Shown here: one piece after another, positions 25,203-36,815 of the stretch
Layout of the letters: each line of letters starts with the position of its first letter
Numbering within the stretch: the stretch's first letter is position 1
Assembly: GCA_963082975.1 (NCBI GenBank)
Contig: OY720350.1
Coordinates: 41,223,851 to 41,287,850, forward strand
DNA: 64,000 bases
DNA from: Labia minor
Lineage: Eukaryota > Arthropoda > Insecta > Dermaptera > Spongiphoridae
Reading direction: 5' to 3'
The notes under the pieces: generated by a model
Told to the model about the DNA's origin: nothing
The model's database searches: none
What the model saw: only the letters and a program-made list of their open reading frames with translations
Program-made: the position numbers and the translations under genes

Positions 25203-27256
25203 AATATATATATATATATATAAAGGAGAGTGTTTGTATGTATGTATGTATGTATGTATGTAATTTGTTTACTTTTTTGCTGTCATAGAAACAAACAAAA
25301 AAGAAATTTCCTACTTAACCGACACTTTACCGGTAATTTAGAATTATGAACATCAAAAAATAAGAAACGATTTCTATGAAATTACATCACAATATTCTTA
25401 TATATCTATGGTAACATAGGCTATAGATTTTATTAATATCTAATTCTAATCAATAACCGCAGAATTTAATTTTTTAAAGTTTATATAGTTCTCCGTGTTG
25501 TTCATTCAAGAGTCAGGCGTGGCCCACTGACTGGCGGACTCATTTTACACAATGTATATAACTAGCAATCAAAGAATTATTATAATATTTAACTTTTTAT
25601 TTTAAATTCTAATATTCAAATATCATTTCAATTAAATAATTTATTCTAAAAGTTCTCATTTTAATTAATATAATAAAATATTTAAATCATATTTAACTTA
25701 AATTATTTTTTTATTTATTCTTTCCATATTTGAATAGGTACTTCTTTAATTTTAAGGGAGGTAATTAACTATGATCTAAAAAAATTAATAAATGAACTTA
25801 ATAATAAAAAATCAAATAAATCCATTAATTTAAATTAATACTATTAATGAATGTATATATTGTTAATTTATCTTTAGTTTTATCAATACTTTTATACCGT
25901 TAATTTTTATAAATTAATTTTTATAAATTGTCTCAAGTCTCTAACTTTGCATTTTCTCAAATTTTATTATAATTAAAAATATTCAATAAAAATCAAGCAA
26001 TGAAATTAAAATATCGAAATGAAATGATCAAGAAATATTATACTCTATTATAACATATACAATACTTATAAACTATAGGCGGAGGAAATATTAGACGATA
26101 TCATTGCGGGTTCAGGCCAAATCGATCAACATTAATTAAGATATTTTCATTATGACAGATATTAAAAAAACCGCGAATTCAATACCTCTGTTCACTAATT
26201 ATTTGTAGACTTTAGTAAAACCTACGCATGACTCAATAGATCCGGATAAACTTTTTCAAATTTTGATCTTAAAATTTATCTTGAAGGTAGTAAAGAAAGA
26301 GTAAGATGCGGAAATCAATTGTAAAATATTAAGTGACCCAGACGACTTAAATATAATAGGAGATTCGGCAATTGCAATTACAGATAGCGAGGAAAAATTA
26401 ATCGAGGTAGGAAAAGAGATGAGGTTTGAAATTAATAATGATAAATAAATATATTTAGAAACAAACAGGAGCAGTATTAACATACAAAATGTAGAATTTG
26501 AATATGTAGAAAAATTGAATGTAATCACGAAGGATAATAATATTTGAGAAGAATTTAAATCGAAGTTGCAATCGGGAATCGCCTGTTATCATGCAGTAAA
26601 GAGGCTTATCTCAAATCAAAATTATTATAAAAGGGAATGAAAATTAAAATATATAAAACAATTATTTTGTCTGTTGTATTATATGAGTGTGAGACATGGT
26701 CTATGATCTTAGGAGATGAGAGTGGATTCAGAGTATTTGAGAATAGGATTCTCCCCAGCATTTATGGGCCAAAGAAAGATGAGTACACCAAGGAATGACG
26801 TACGAGAGATGGAACAGAGGCTCAGGATAAGGACACTTGGAGAAATGTGGTTGTAGCTGCCAAGAACTTTCGAGCACCGTTGAGCCACGCATGGTCTATG
26901 ACCCTGGGAGATGAGAGTAGATTCAGATTATTCTTTCCAGCATTTATTGGCCAAAGAAAGATGAGGTCACCCGGGACACTTGGAGAAATGTGGTTGTAGC
27001 TGCCATGAACTTTCGAGTAGATAGATATAACATATTCAATAATAATATATATAATTAATTTACTAAATAAATTAAAATATATTTTAAATAATCACACAAT
27101 AAGAAATGAATGTTTTATGTTATACATTGTTTGAAACAAAATGGATGAAAACCTTTTACTACTTTCAACCAAATACTATGTACCACTCGGGGGTACAGGG
27201 GGCGGAGCCCCCGTCTAGATGTGAAGAGCGACGAAGGAGCTCTGAGCAGCTAGTAT
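25203..27256 (+). mobile_element. Composite repeat carrying RTE-like LINE reverse transcriptase fragments, fullest copy
   Basis: It begins with a TA tract and (TATG)n at 25203-25261 and ends at 27256 after GGGGGCGGAGCCCCC (a perfect hairpin, 27198-27212) and GCAGCTAG. From 26060 on it holds LINE RT scraps in several frames: CGFRPNRSTLIK, IIGDSAIAITDSEEKLIEVG (the YADD centre is lost), CYHAVKRLISNQN, ETWSMILGDESGFRVFENR. The LINE 3' end (RNVVVAAKNFRAPLSH) is at 26853-26887. A shortened duplicate of 26688-26890 follows at 26889-27035. The 25375-26370 part recurs inverted at 51222-52105. It could be a decayed LINE with its own 5' region, or a rolling-circle-type element that captured one. Confidence 0.7.
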
Positions 27257-27423
27257 ATTTATATATATAATAATTAAAAGTTTTTTATACATTTTTTATT
27301 GATGATTTTAATACTTTGATTTACAATCAAGTAATTTTAATGTTTAAAACAAACTTTCATGTTTATAAATAGAAAGGTTGTCTAATGCCATGTTTCTTTT
27401 CTGTAATAAATAAAATAAATAAG

Positions 27424-27885
27424 CTAGAGTGTCTCCACTCGACTATCTCGCAAATTTGAATTGGATTAATTAACATATATTATATTTAAATTAAATTTAA
27501 TTAATTATAAATTAAAATTAATAAATAATATTTATTAAATCAGCGCATGTTTGGCTCTTTGTTGATGGCACCACGTCACATGTTGGCGCGTGATTTGCAG
27601 AGTTAAAAAATTAATTTCGGTACTTTCAGCGATTCAATCAACCTGAAATTCTTTATATAGCAGTTTTATACAATTTTTAATCATGTGAAAAACTATTAAA
27701 CATATATCTTTATTTTTACTGTCATTTTAGATGAAAAAAATCAAAACGTTGTATGTAATGACCCTCTTCCGGTTGAGCTACATTTCTCAAAAGCTGATAG
27801 AAAACTATGAATTTTGAATAATTCCCTTATACCAAATTTTATGATTTTTTCTCAAACCGTTTTTGCGTAATCTTGTCCACATACA
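27424..27885 (-). repeat. Family B dispersed repeat (copy 1)
   Basis: It starts CTAGAGTGTCTCCACTCGAC, a hairpin GAGTG-TCTC-CACTC. It runs through the shared AT-rich segment and GGTACTTTCAGCGATT to CCGTTTTTGCGTAATCTTGT. It is the reverse complement of copies at 42283-42870 and 44950-45656. Confidence 0.75.
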
Positions 27886-27892
27886 TATGTAA

Positions 27893-28141
27893 CAAACTGC
27901 AGATCGAATGCCATATGCCTGCAAGGGTCTTTTTCAAGATACATGTTAATACAATAACATATTCGTTAAGAATAACATTCAACACTTAGAAAGAAATTAC
28001 AAATGAAAAAGAAATACAATGAAATCATAATTTAAAAACATTAATTCCAAGTGAAACTGAAAATTAAAAAAGAACAATTAATTTATTGCTTTTGTAACAA
28101 AGTGCAGGTAGAATGCCATATGCCTGCAAGAGTCTCTTTCA
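27893..28141 (+). repeat. Pair of about 48-bp direct repeats, 204 bp apart
   Basis: AATGCCATATGCCTGCAAG with flanks occurs at about 27893-27942 and 28096-28141 (roughly 90% identical). The second copy lies at the start of a small open frame of 63 codons (28051-28242) that resembles no known protein. Confidence 0.7.
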
Positions 28142-28360
28142 AGGGGGTCATAAAACTTAAAAATGCGCTTGTGGAAAAATTATTTCGGTGCATAGATGTT
28201 TTCACAATACGAGAAGTCAGCGTGAAAGCACGTGCAGAATAATATTTCCCAAAAAATGTTTACACTATATCCTATATATGGTGGGAGGTTGGTGATCACA
28301 CACCCTTAGGAAAACACCCCCTTAGGGGGTGGTTTATCCCCTCTTGAAGAAATAAGAGGC

Positions 28361-28673
28361 GGTCCCATCAGTGGCGTACCGTGAGGTTCTTGCGCCTGGG
28401 GGCAACTGAGAAATTAGCGCCCCCTTTCTTATATATATATATTTAATTTAATTTTTTTTTAAAGAATATTAATGACGAATAACGAAACAGGTTTAACAGA
28501 TTTTAATAAGCGTATAAATAATATTTATTGACTTACACAAAATACAGTTTAACTTTAAATATTAATTCTTCTTTTGTTCCAAATTGGCTTCCCTAATTTT
28601 GCGCCCCCTAAATTTGGCGCCCAGGGACATATGTCCCCCCCTGCCCCCCCATAGTTACGCCACTGGGTCCCAT
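28361..28673. mobile_element. hAT-type non-autonomous element, 297 bp, exact 8-bp target duplication
   Basis: The element is 28369-28665. Left end CAGTGGCGTACCGTGAGG; the right end reads CAGTGGCGTAACTATGG in reverse. It is flanked on both sides by GGTCCCAT (28361-28368 and 28666-28673). The interior is C-rich near the right end. No transposase. The intact target duplication suggests a fairly recent insertion. Confidence 0.9.
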
Positions 28674-29102
28674 CGATAAATTACTAAAAAATTTTGCCAA
28701 GAAGGGAGAAGAGGCGTTACAAGGAGGTGACATTTTTTTGGGCAGTGGCGATGAGAGCCAGTTAATTTTTAAGTTCGTTTTTTAATAAATGCGTGTTTTT
28801 TATTTTTTTTAAATTATAATTTTATTAGCACTCTACCGGGCATTATTGCATATTTCTAAATGGTACTTCATTAAATCTCAATTTTAATTAAATTTTTGCT
28901 ATTGAAAGACCTTTCTTGAGAAATTCCTGTGTCTGAAAGTTAGATCAGGCGTAAACGGGTTCGTTTATGTTTTATTTTTGTATGATCTACATTAAAACAA
29001 ATAAGCTAGGCAATATTAGAATCTTAAGATCTATTTCGGACATTTGACCCGCCGGCACTTAAGAATTTTCATCCGAGTGCCACAAAAAATTGTTACTGTT
29101 TA

Positions 29103-29415
29103 CTTTAGATTTAGTCCATAGGTTCCCAAAGTTAACTGGAATCCGACCCATCTAACAAAAATTTCCAATCTTTGGACCAACATTTTAGCTGTTTTAATTA
29201 GAAAAAAGTGGGCATTAATATTGGTAATCCTTAGGTCTCCTATTGGCGAGTCGGGGAACTACTTAATGCTATCTTATTTGTTCTAATTGAAATAAAAAAA
29301 TATTTTTATATGTGTTATCAATATGCATGAAAGACTTGAAACAGTGATGAGAGCATACTCAATATTCGCGACCCATGGTGGGACGATCCATGGTTTGAGA
29401 AGTACTGCTTTAGAT
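29103..29415. mobile_element. hAT-type non-autonomous element, 297 bp
   Basis: The element 29111-29407 is flanked by the perfect 8-bp duplication CTTTAGAT (29103-29110 and 29408-29415). The right end reads CAGTACTTCTCAAACCATGG in reverse, a common hAT terminus. The left end (TTAGTCCATAGGTTCCCAAA) has drifted. No transposase. Confidence 0.75.
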
Positions 29416-30840
29416 CTAAAACAGGTTTTAAAATATTTTTCAAGGGTATCAGCTTTCAATCAAAGGTATTAAATAGTTTAAAAAGGACATGCTAGTAGCA
29501 TGTTACATGAGAAAATCCATAAATATTAGATGGAATGTGGCAAAAACATAACTTCCATCATTGTATACTAATGGCTTTCAACATGCTAATGAATTTCGTT
29601 GCATGTTCTATTCTTGTTGTTGTCAACCTAACATAGTTATTTAGACCTACACCAGTAGTTTTAAAATGAGGGTGCATACTTTTGCCCCGTGCGAATCTAA
29701 GCCCCACCTTACTCTCTCTCTCTTTCTCTTATATATATACCATTTTTGCTAGTATAATAAGATATATAATGAAATATGCAGTTTAAATAAATAAATTCAT
29801 GTGAAATCGAAATTAAATTGATTAATATATTGATTAAAGATTTTGGCTTCTTTTCATTTGAATCGTATATTGATAATAATTTATTTAAGTCGGCTCTAAG
29901 TGAATTGTCATTTTAGTATATTTATTATAATTATTGTATATATCGTAAATATAAATAATATATAGAGGAATAGAGCTATAAATCGTTGATATTTCAAATG
30001 TTGGTAAAAATATCCCTACATATCATATTTGGTAATATATTACGTAGGTTAGCAACTTCCTTAAAAAAATAATATTTCAATAAATAATTAATTATAAATA
30101 CATATTGCTTTTTGGATTACAAAGTATAACGACGTGGGAATAATAAATTAATAAATTTCACTAAACAGCGCATTTTGAATGTCTCTATTTGGATTTAAAT
30201 GACATGAAATATATCACTACAGTAGGAGGGAGGGGAGAAATGGAGGGAGGTGTAATGTCTTTTTACTTGTAAAACCAATTCTAATCATGATCTGAACGTG
30301 GGTGGATTTATTGTTCTCATCCAGCAAGATAAAAAAATGATTTAATTAAAACATAATAAATGACGAATGGACAGGTGAAAAGATGATAATCGAAATAATT
30401 AATCATTCAATGTGTGTACAATACTTAAATACTTCTAGTTCAATCTATCAACAATATTTAAAAAAAAATGCAAAAATATATATGAGCCTTAAACAGTAAG
30501 TATTTTTAATTAAATTTTAATTTTTTAATATATAAAGGTATAAGGTTCTAAAATCACATATCACAATCTAATAAATTTCCTCATTAAATTTGTATTAAAT
30601 TTTTTTATGATATGGAAAGATCTTTAAACAAATAAATTAAAATGATAGATGAATATTTAAAACTTTAATTAAAATTAATAATAATAATAAAAATAATAGT
30701 AAATTCAACTTTTTTCATTTAATGTAATTATTAAAAATGTGAATTATATATATATATTTAAAATTTATTTTAGTCAGACTTCTCATTTATTTAAAATTAA
30801 TTATTAAATCATAAATCTAAATAAACTTGGCTAGGTTTGA
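29416..30840. other. Intergenic, repeat debris
   Basis: No gene seen. The string TTTTTGCTAGTATAATAAGAT at about 29745 recurs at about 56466, so a small repeat end is present. Confidence 0.35.
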
Positions 30841-30849
30841 TCATGGTAT

Positions 30850-31230
30850 ATGTGTGTTGGAAGTGGTAGTATTAGCGATCGACGATAGGAAGGGAAGGGT
30901 TATTTTCACACCAAATTTCACATGAGGAGATTTTTTACATATCACCACGAATCAAGCACTTTGTATTGGTTTTATCCTCGAGAAAAATCATCTTTATTAG
31001 TTTTTTCTTAATTTTAAATTATATGACGTCACCCATCCCTTCATGACGTCACAGACAGCTACTACTTATATATTATAAATATAATAAAATTAAAAATATT
31101 TATGTTATATCCATATCTGTTTTTTATTGCATTAATAGATACATTTAAATTATTTGAAATTGTTTCTGTAGCTGGAAATTAATTTACTTCATCGTTGGTT
31201 CGGACCTGGCCACAGGTCAACTTATTTTTT
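30850..31230 (+). repeat. Family A dispersed repeat with paired TGACGTCA sites and terminal hairpin
   Basis: From GGAAGTGGTAGTATTAGCGA to CCACAGGTCAACTTATT. TGACGTCA lies at 31024-31031 and 31044-31051. The right end carries the hairpin GACCTG-GCCA-CAGGTC. It matches 47602-47985 almost along its full length. Confidence 0.8.
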
Positions 31231-31909
31231 TAAGAACCAAATTGAAAAAATTTAGAAAAAACTGGACTAGATTTATGAATTAATTTGCATATATACAAAA
31301 TTATTTTGGAAATAGTTCCTCAAACTGAAAAATATACTGGAACCAAAGAAGGTTGAGATATATAAAATGTTAATTGGGTATGTAACTAATGTATTACTTA
31401 CTAATTTTTTTTTAGAATTAAAATAGAAATTCATACTAGAAAAGAATTGTTTAACGTAATTTGCTAAGAACTCAGCAAAGAAAAGCATAACTCATCGATA
31501 TCTTCGAAATGACATGTAGACTTACTAAACCGTATCCCAACCAAGATAAGAACAATTCTTACCATTTACCATCTTTTTTATGAAATATATTTACATTAAA
31601 TTAAAATTATATCACATTCGGCAAAGAATTTTAAATTTAAATTGAACCATTTACATTAATACGCCACCTCCTTGTTTTTTGTTTTCAAAATATGATAATT
31701 TCATTAATGAACTTCTTACTGATATATTTATAATTTTTTTTTTAATTTTCATTAAGATCTTTGAATAAAATTAAGCTTATTGATTTAATAGAATTAATAG
31801 AATTAAACTTATTGATTCGATTTAAGATGTATTCTAAAACACCACTAATTTTAAAAATTAATATTTGTTTATTTTATTTTATTTTAATATGTATTTTATT
31901 TGAAATAAT

Positions 31910-32065
31910 TTGCAGTAGAGCGCTCACCTCTGCACTCCCCACTCGCCCCTCTCCATGCCCCTTCGCCGCATGGACTGACCTCCTCATGCCGGCCGGCCGA
32001 CTCAGTTCCCCTTCCCTCCTGCGTGCAAGACCCTGAACGGCATCTCCACTGAAATCATCCCTTAA
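31910..32065. other. GC-rich island in AT-rich DNA
   Basis: About 150 bp of C/G-rich sequence (CCGGCCGGCCGACTC) within DNA that is otherwise strongly AT. It resembles the cores of family D in composition and in the GACTCAGT text, but I cannot align it confidently. The open frame across it looks like chance. Confidence 0.4.
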
Positions 32066-34920
32066 TCAGTCGCTAATCAAGAATTAATTGTAATTTTATT
32101 ATTTATTTTTATTAATTAAAAGGAAGATTAGTGAACTTTAAAAAAAAAATATTTCAATAAAAATTAAATTTTATAAAGTGCATTTTTATAATTTTTTATT
32201 CATATAACCAAATAAATTTATAAATTTTTCATTCCAATCTTTGAAGAGAATTAATCTTAAATATTCTATCAGATCTCATTAATTAAATTTTATTAAAAGT
32301 TAAATTAAAATTATTTAAAAATTAAAAAATCATATACAAAATTTTATTTTTCTTTAAATATATTTATTGAAATATTTTTTAAATTTCAATATATATATTA
32401 ATCCTATTAATACTTATTTATTTACAAAATAGGAAGATGTGCTGATTATTTTCAAAATTCATATAATATAATTATAAATCAAAAAAATATAAATTTCTTA
32501 TATTCAAATAGGAATATATAATTTTAAATTTTCTATATATTCTTTCTAATCTCATTATCGCTCACACCGTTCCTTTCAAATCTCATATGAATATTGTTTT
32601 GTCAATTTCATATTATTATAACACTTTTGAAAAATGACTAATATTTCTATTACCTATATATCAATTAAACAGTATAAAATCTTCGTGAAATTAATAATAT
32701 TATCATAATTAGTTTTCTGATGTTTTCTAAGATATTTTTATTATATGTCTATTAAATGCGTATTATAACTTATTATAATCATGGTTCTATATAGGATGTA
32801 AAAGAATTTACAGAAAGATAATATTATTAAAAATTATACACTTTTTTAATCCCATTAATATTATTTATTTATTTATATCTTATTTTTTTATTTCCTGTAT
32901 ATAATATAAATATCTATATAATCTTAATTATTTTTTTCTTTATCGAGGCCAGAGTGATGGGCATCAATTCAAGTCTATTCTTCGTGTTTAATCTGCGAGA
33001 AATATCAACCCTTTATTAACTCCGAGGTCAGTATTTAATTAATTTTATTTTGAATTCAATTTAAATTTACAGATTATAAACTAATGTTATTTTTCTTCTT
33101 ATATTTCATGTTTCAATCTTCGTTTCTGCTACTGAATGTTGATTTGAATGCTTGTTTATCTTCTCCATCCTTCATGACGATGAAATGATTGAAATACAGC
33201 TCTCCAAATGTAAGTAATAATCTTTATTTATTTAGCATGGCGCACTTTAAAATAGAAAAAGTAAATATAATATTTAAAGTAAAGTTTAATATAATATAGA
33301 AAGTAGAATTAAATTACAATGATTTTTTTTGCTTTTGATAATATTCATTAGGAGATTATAGAGAAATATATTAAATTATATGACAGAATTTAGTGAGATT
33401 AGGGAATTTCAAAGTACATCTTTCAAGAAGAAGCATTGATAAAGGAGGCAGAAGAGACAAATGTATTTTTAGAATTAGTAGGTTTCGATGCGTTATACTG
33501 GGAGGGTGGCTATTTTTTGATATATAATGTAAGTAAATTAAAAATATTAATTAATAATTAATAACAAAATATTAATAAACAATTAAATTTATAAATGTTG
33601 CGTCAAAAGTTCGTTGATAGTAATGCTTCCTAGCATTCCCAGATGTTCATATTTAATTTCTATTGCCTCTAGTAGGGCAAGAGATGAGGGGGCTGAATTG
33701 CAATTTAAATAGTGAATAGTTAACCAATACTATAATGGAATATTCCAAAATTAGGATCTTTAAAAATTGATCGTAAGTTATCTATTTAAAGCCATTTAAA
33801 GCCATTGATTTTATGTGACAAGTTTTAGATGGAAATTACAAATATCAAGCACCTTCCATTACTATTAGTCCATTTGTAGTACCAGATATCAAGATTTTAA
33901 TTCTGAATTTAGAATATTATAATTACTTTTTCTTATAATATCATAAATTAATATTAAATTTGAATTTTAAATAAAAAAAAACAATTCTAAATTTAAAAAT
34001 ATACTATTTAAATATTATATCTGAAAAACTTTCCCTTTAAATTTGCATAAAAAACATGAATAAAAAAGCTTAAAATTGTTATATTCATGGAGATAATGTT
34101 CATTGGTGGATTTTTTTCTCATAAAAATGTTAATAATAATAATAATCGTCAAGTATAAAATAACGCTTTAGATAAATGACACCATCAGTGAGCGATCTGT
34201 CAATTTTTTATTTTATTTCATTTTTTTTTATTTTTTGGATTTATATAAATATCCGTACTTGACAGGTTAATTCTCAGAGTCAATATGTATCCTATATACT
34301 TCCATTATATATAAAAAAATAAAAATTCCACTCACTTAGATTTATGTTAAATATATGGTTCTATATATATATATATATATAAATAATGTATTAGTTGAGA
34401 TTGTAGGGCTTAAAAGGAATTAAAGTAAAGAAGAAAAAATTTTAAATAAATATGATTATATATTTTTTTTGTTAGTGTAAAAACAAAATCCCAAATGACT
34501 GTGGTTCAAATTAGAGTTACGAGTTTAATTAATTAAATGGAAGAATAAAGAATACCGGATTTACATTAAATATCCAACTGGGTTGAAAAAAATTACATGG
34601 CCTAACATTTTCGCTTTAAAGAACAAGTCAATAGTGTTAAGGATAATACTTTATCTTCTCAGAGGACATTCATTTCATTTTTTTTTATAAGAAATTTGTA
34701 GAATATTTAGTCAAAAGAAATGCATTTGATGAGTGAAAATACTTTTGCATTTTTTTTCAATTTCAAATATATAATAATTATGTTAAATTTTTAACAATTT
34801 AAAAAACAAATTAAAATATTAATTTATTCTTTAAAACAAAAAAGGTTCTATAAGTTAAAAAATGATATCATTTAAATTAAAAAAGTATTTTATTTATCTT
34901 ACTAAAAAACGAATTACTTA
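32066..34920. other. Intergenic, mostly AT-rich, nothing firm
   Basis: Contains a second copy of the 40-bp repeat (33607-33647). A 35-codon open stretch at about 33416-33530 ends at a GTAAGT donor but has stops before it. No family recognised. Confidence 0.35.
33607..33647. repeat. Short repeat, copy 2 (GTTCGTTGATAGTAAT...)
   Basis: Near-identical to 24726-24768, in the same orientation. Confidence 0.55.
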
Positions 34921-34924
34921 TATA

Positions 34925-35405
34925 CAAGAGCAGATTAATAAGTCCGTGACTTTTTGAATTTATGGTCTCTTAAATGAAATGGCAACACGGTTCCTGTCAG
35001 CAGGAGACTATCAGCTTAGTCCTGTTGAAATTTGAACCAGCTGGGTCTTTTAGTTATTGTTTGACATCCATTAATAGCAGGCTACCTCGTGATTTGAGAA
35101 GAAAATGGAAAAAAGTGAATTTACATGCAAATCCATGAATTGAGGTACACATTTCTCCCTCATCCGCCCTATTCTCCGTATTTAGCCCCGAATGACTATT
35201 TCTTGTTTCCAAATGGCTCCGCGGGAAGAGATTTGACTCCAAAGATGAAATTATCTCAGAAATGAATATGATGTGCTCTATAAATCCTATTTTTTGGAAG
35301 GGATAAAAAAAATGGAGAAACGTTGGAGGAAGTGTATAAAGCTCAAAAGAGATTACGTTGAAAAGTAAAATAATTTTTTATTCAAAAACCTGTGTTTAAT
35401 ATATT
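34925..35405 (+). mobile_element. Internally deleted mariner-like transposon
   Basis: The left end contains TCCGTGACTTTTTGAATTT, matching the terminal repeat of the 20205-20620 remnant. The C-terminal transposase block PHPPYSPYLAPNDYFLF follows, then GETLEEVYKAQKRLR, then the right end. The middle of the gene is missing and the frame is broken. Confidence 0.75.
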
Positions 35406-35680
35406 CATAATGATGAACTCGACCATGACCTTGAGATACAGACGGTTTCACAAGGAGTACAACGAGATTCGCAGCAGCTCATCAAAATAAACTACAAAGA
35501 CATGTCAACTCCAAGGCTACTCATCTCCTTGACGTAACCAGTTGGGTTTAACTAGTTACGTCTTCGGGTTTGAAGACTACAAAGAATTAAACCTGGGGGG
35601 AAAAGATTGTTGAACATGCAAGACAGGCCGAAATAGTCTCTACAGAGCTTCCTCCATTTACTTCGTAGATTTAAAATCAT
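35406..35680. other. Unexplained moderate-GC segment with near-perfect hairpin
   Basis: Unlike the AT-rich surroundings, and without an open frame on either strand. 35531-35562 can form a 13-bp stem with one mismatch (GACGTAACCAGTT / AACTAGTTACGTC) around a GGGTTT loop. Origin unknown. Confidence 0.45.
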
Positions 35681-36815
35681 TAAACTTATTAAAATATAAA
35701 ATATGAAAATTCTTATTTCTGATAAGATTTTTATATAATATATTTATTTAGTTAGTTGAGAATAGAATTTATATTTGTTAAAAAATGAAATAAAAATAAT
35801 TTTTTTCACAATGTAAGTTAATAAGAAAGCCAAGTATTAAAAAATCTATTATTGAATTTTGAATAGTGAAAGATCATTCTTCGAGATGGTTGGAAAGAGA
35901 GACATCCCCTCTGATTGATATGATAGTGCCAGGATCCTACACTGAGGGCAAATCTAGAAGCAACCATCCGTAGAAGATGTACTAATAAATTCCTAGAAGA
36001 AAACCCAGGACGACATCATTAAATGTTAATTTTATTATAATTATATAGTAATATTTTATAATTAATTATAATATTTTATTTTAATCTGAATGAATTCAAA
36101 TTTACTTTTTCCCTAATCAATCTTCGCTGTATTCTCCATACTATTTTCTATTAATAATAAACAAAGTGCTACCAGTTAAATTAAAGATCAATTTTATTAA
36201 TTTTAAACCCATTTCTTTTAATAACCCAACCCATACTAAGCCTGCAATATATGCGACAATATATCTTTATATATTTTTAAAAATTTTTTGTTATATTTTT
36301 TTATTATCAATTTGATGAAAAATTATTTTAGAATTATAATGATATAATTGTAAAATGATTTTTATAGCTCTTGACAAGAGCATTTCTCTCTATAAGAATA
36401 AATGGAAAACAAATTTTATGAACCGCATGTAATCCTCATAATAAATATCTATTTTATATTATAATGGTTTCTGGTATCTTTATTATATTTTGATGGGTTT
36501 TCATTATATATGGATATATTCATATAAAATATTTTAAAGAAACAAAAAAGAAAATAAAGGAAACAATTTTATTTGTAAGAATCCTCTCATTTAAATATAA
36601 AATAATGGATTTATATAGTTATAAAAATCTAAATTATTTTTGATATATAATTTTATATAAACTTGCTAATTTTTATATTTATTTCTGTAGAAAGAAAAAA
36701 AATGACAGAGGTTAATATTTTAGTTGTGCCTGAAGTAGTAATGGGAAAGTATTTCCTAGATTTCTCATTAGAGATTCGGTAGAGAGTTTTAGTCGAAATG
36801 AACAACTCATAATAT
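35681..36815. other. Intergenic, nothing firm
   Basis: 35870-36010 is less AT-rich than its surroundings but has no usable frame. The rest is AT-rich. Confidence 0.35.

Noticed and set aside
31761-32036. 91-codon frame across the GC-rich island
   Set aside because: The first half is low-complexity Ile/Leu-rich text and the second half follows the C-rich island; no family, no splice context.
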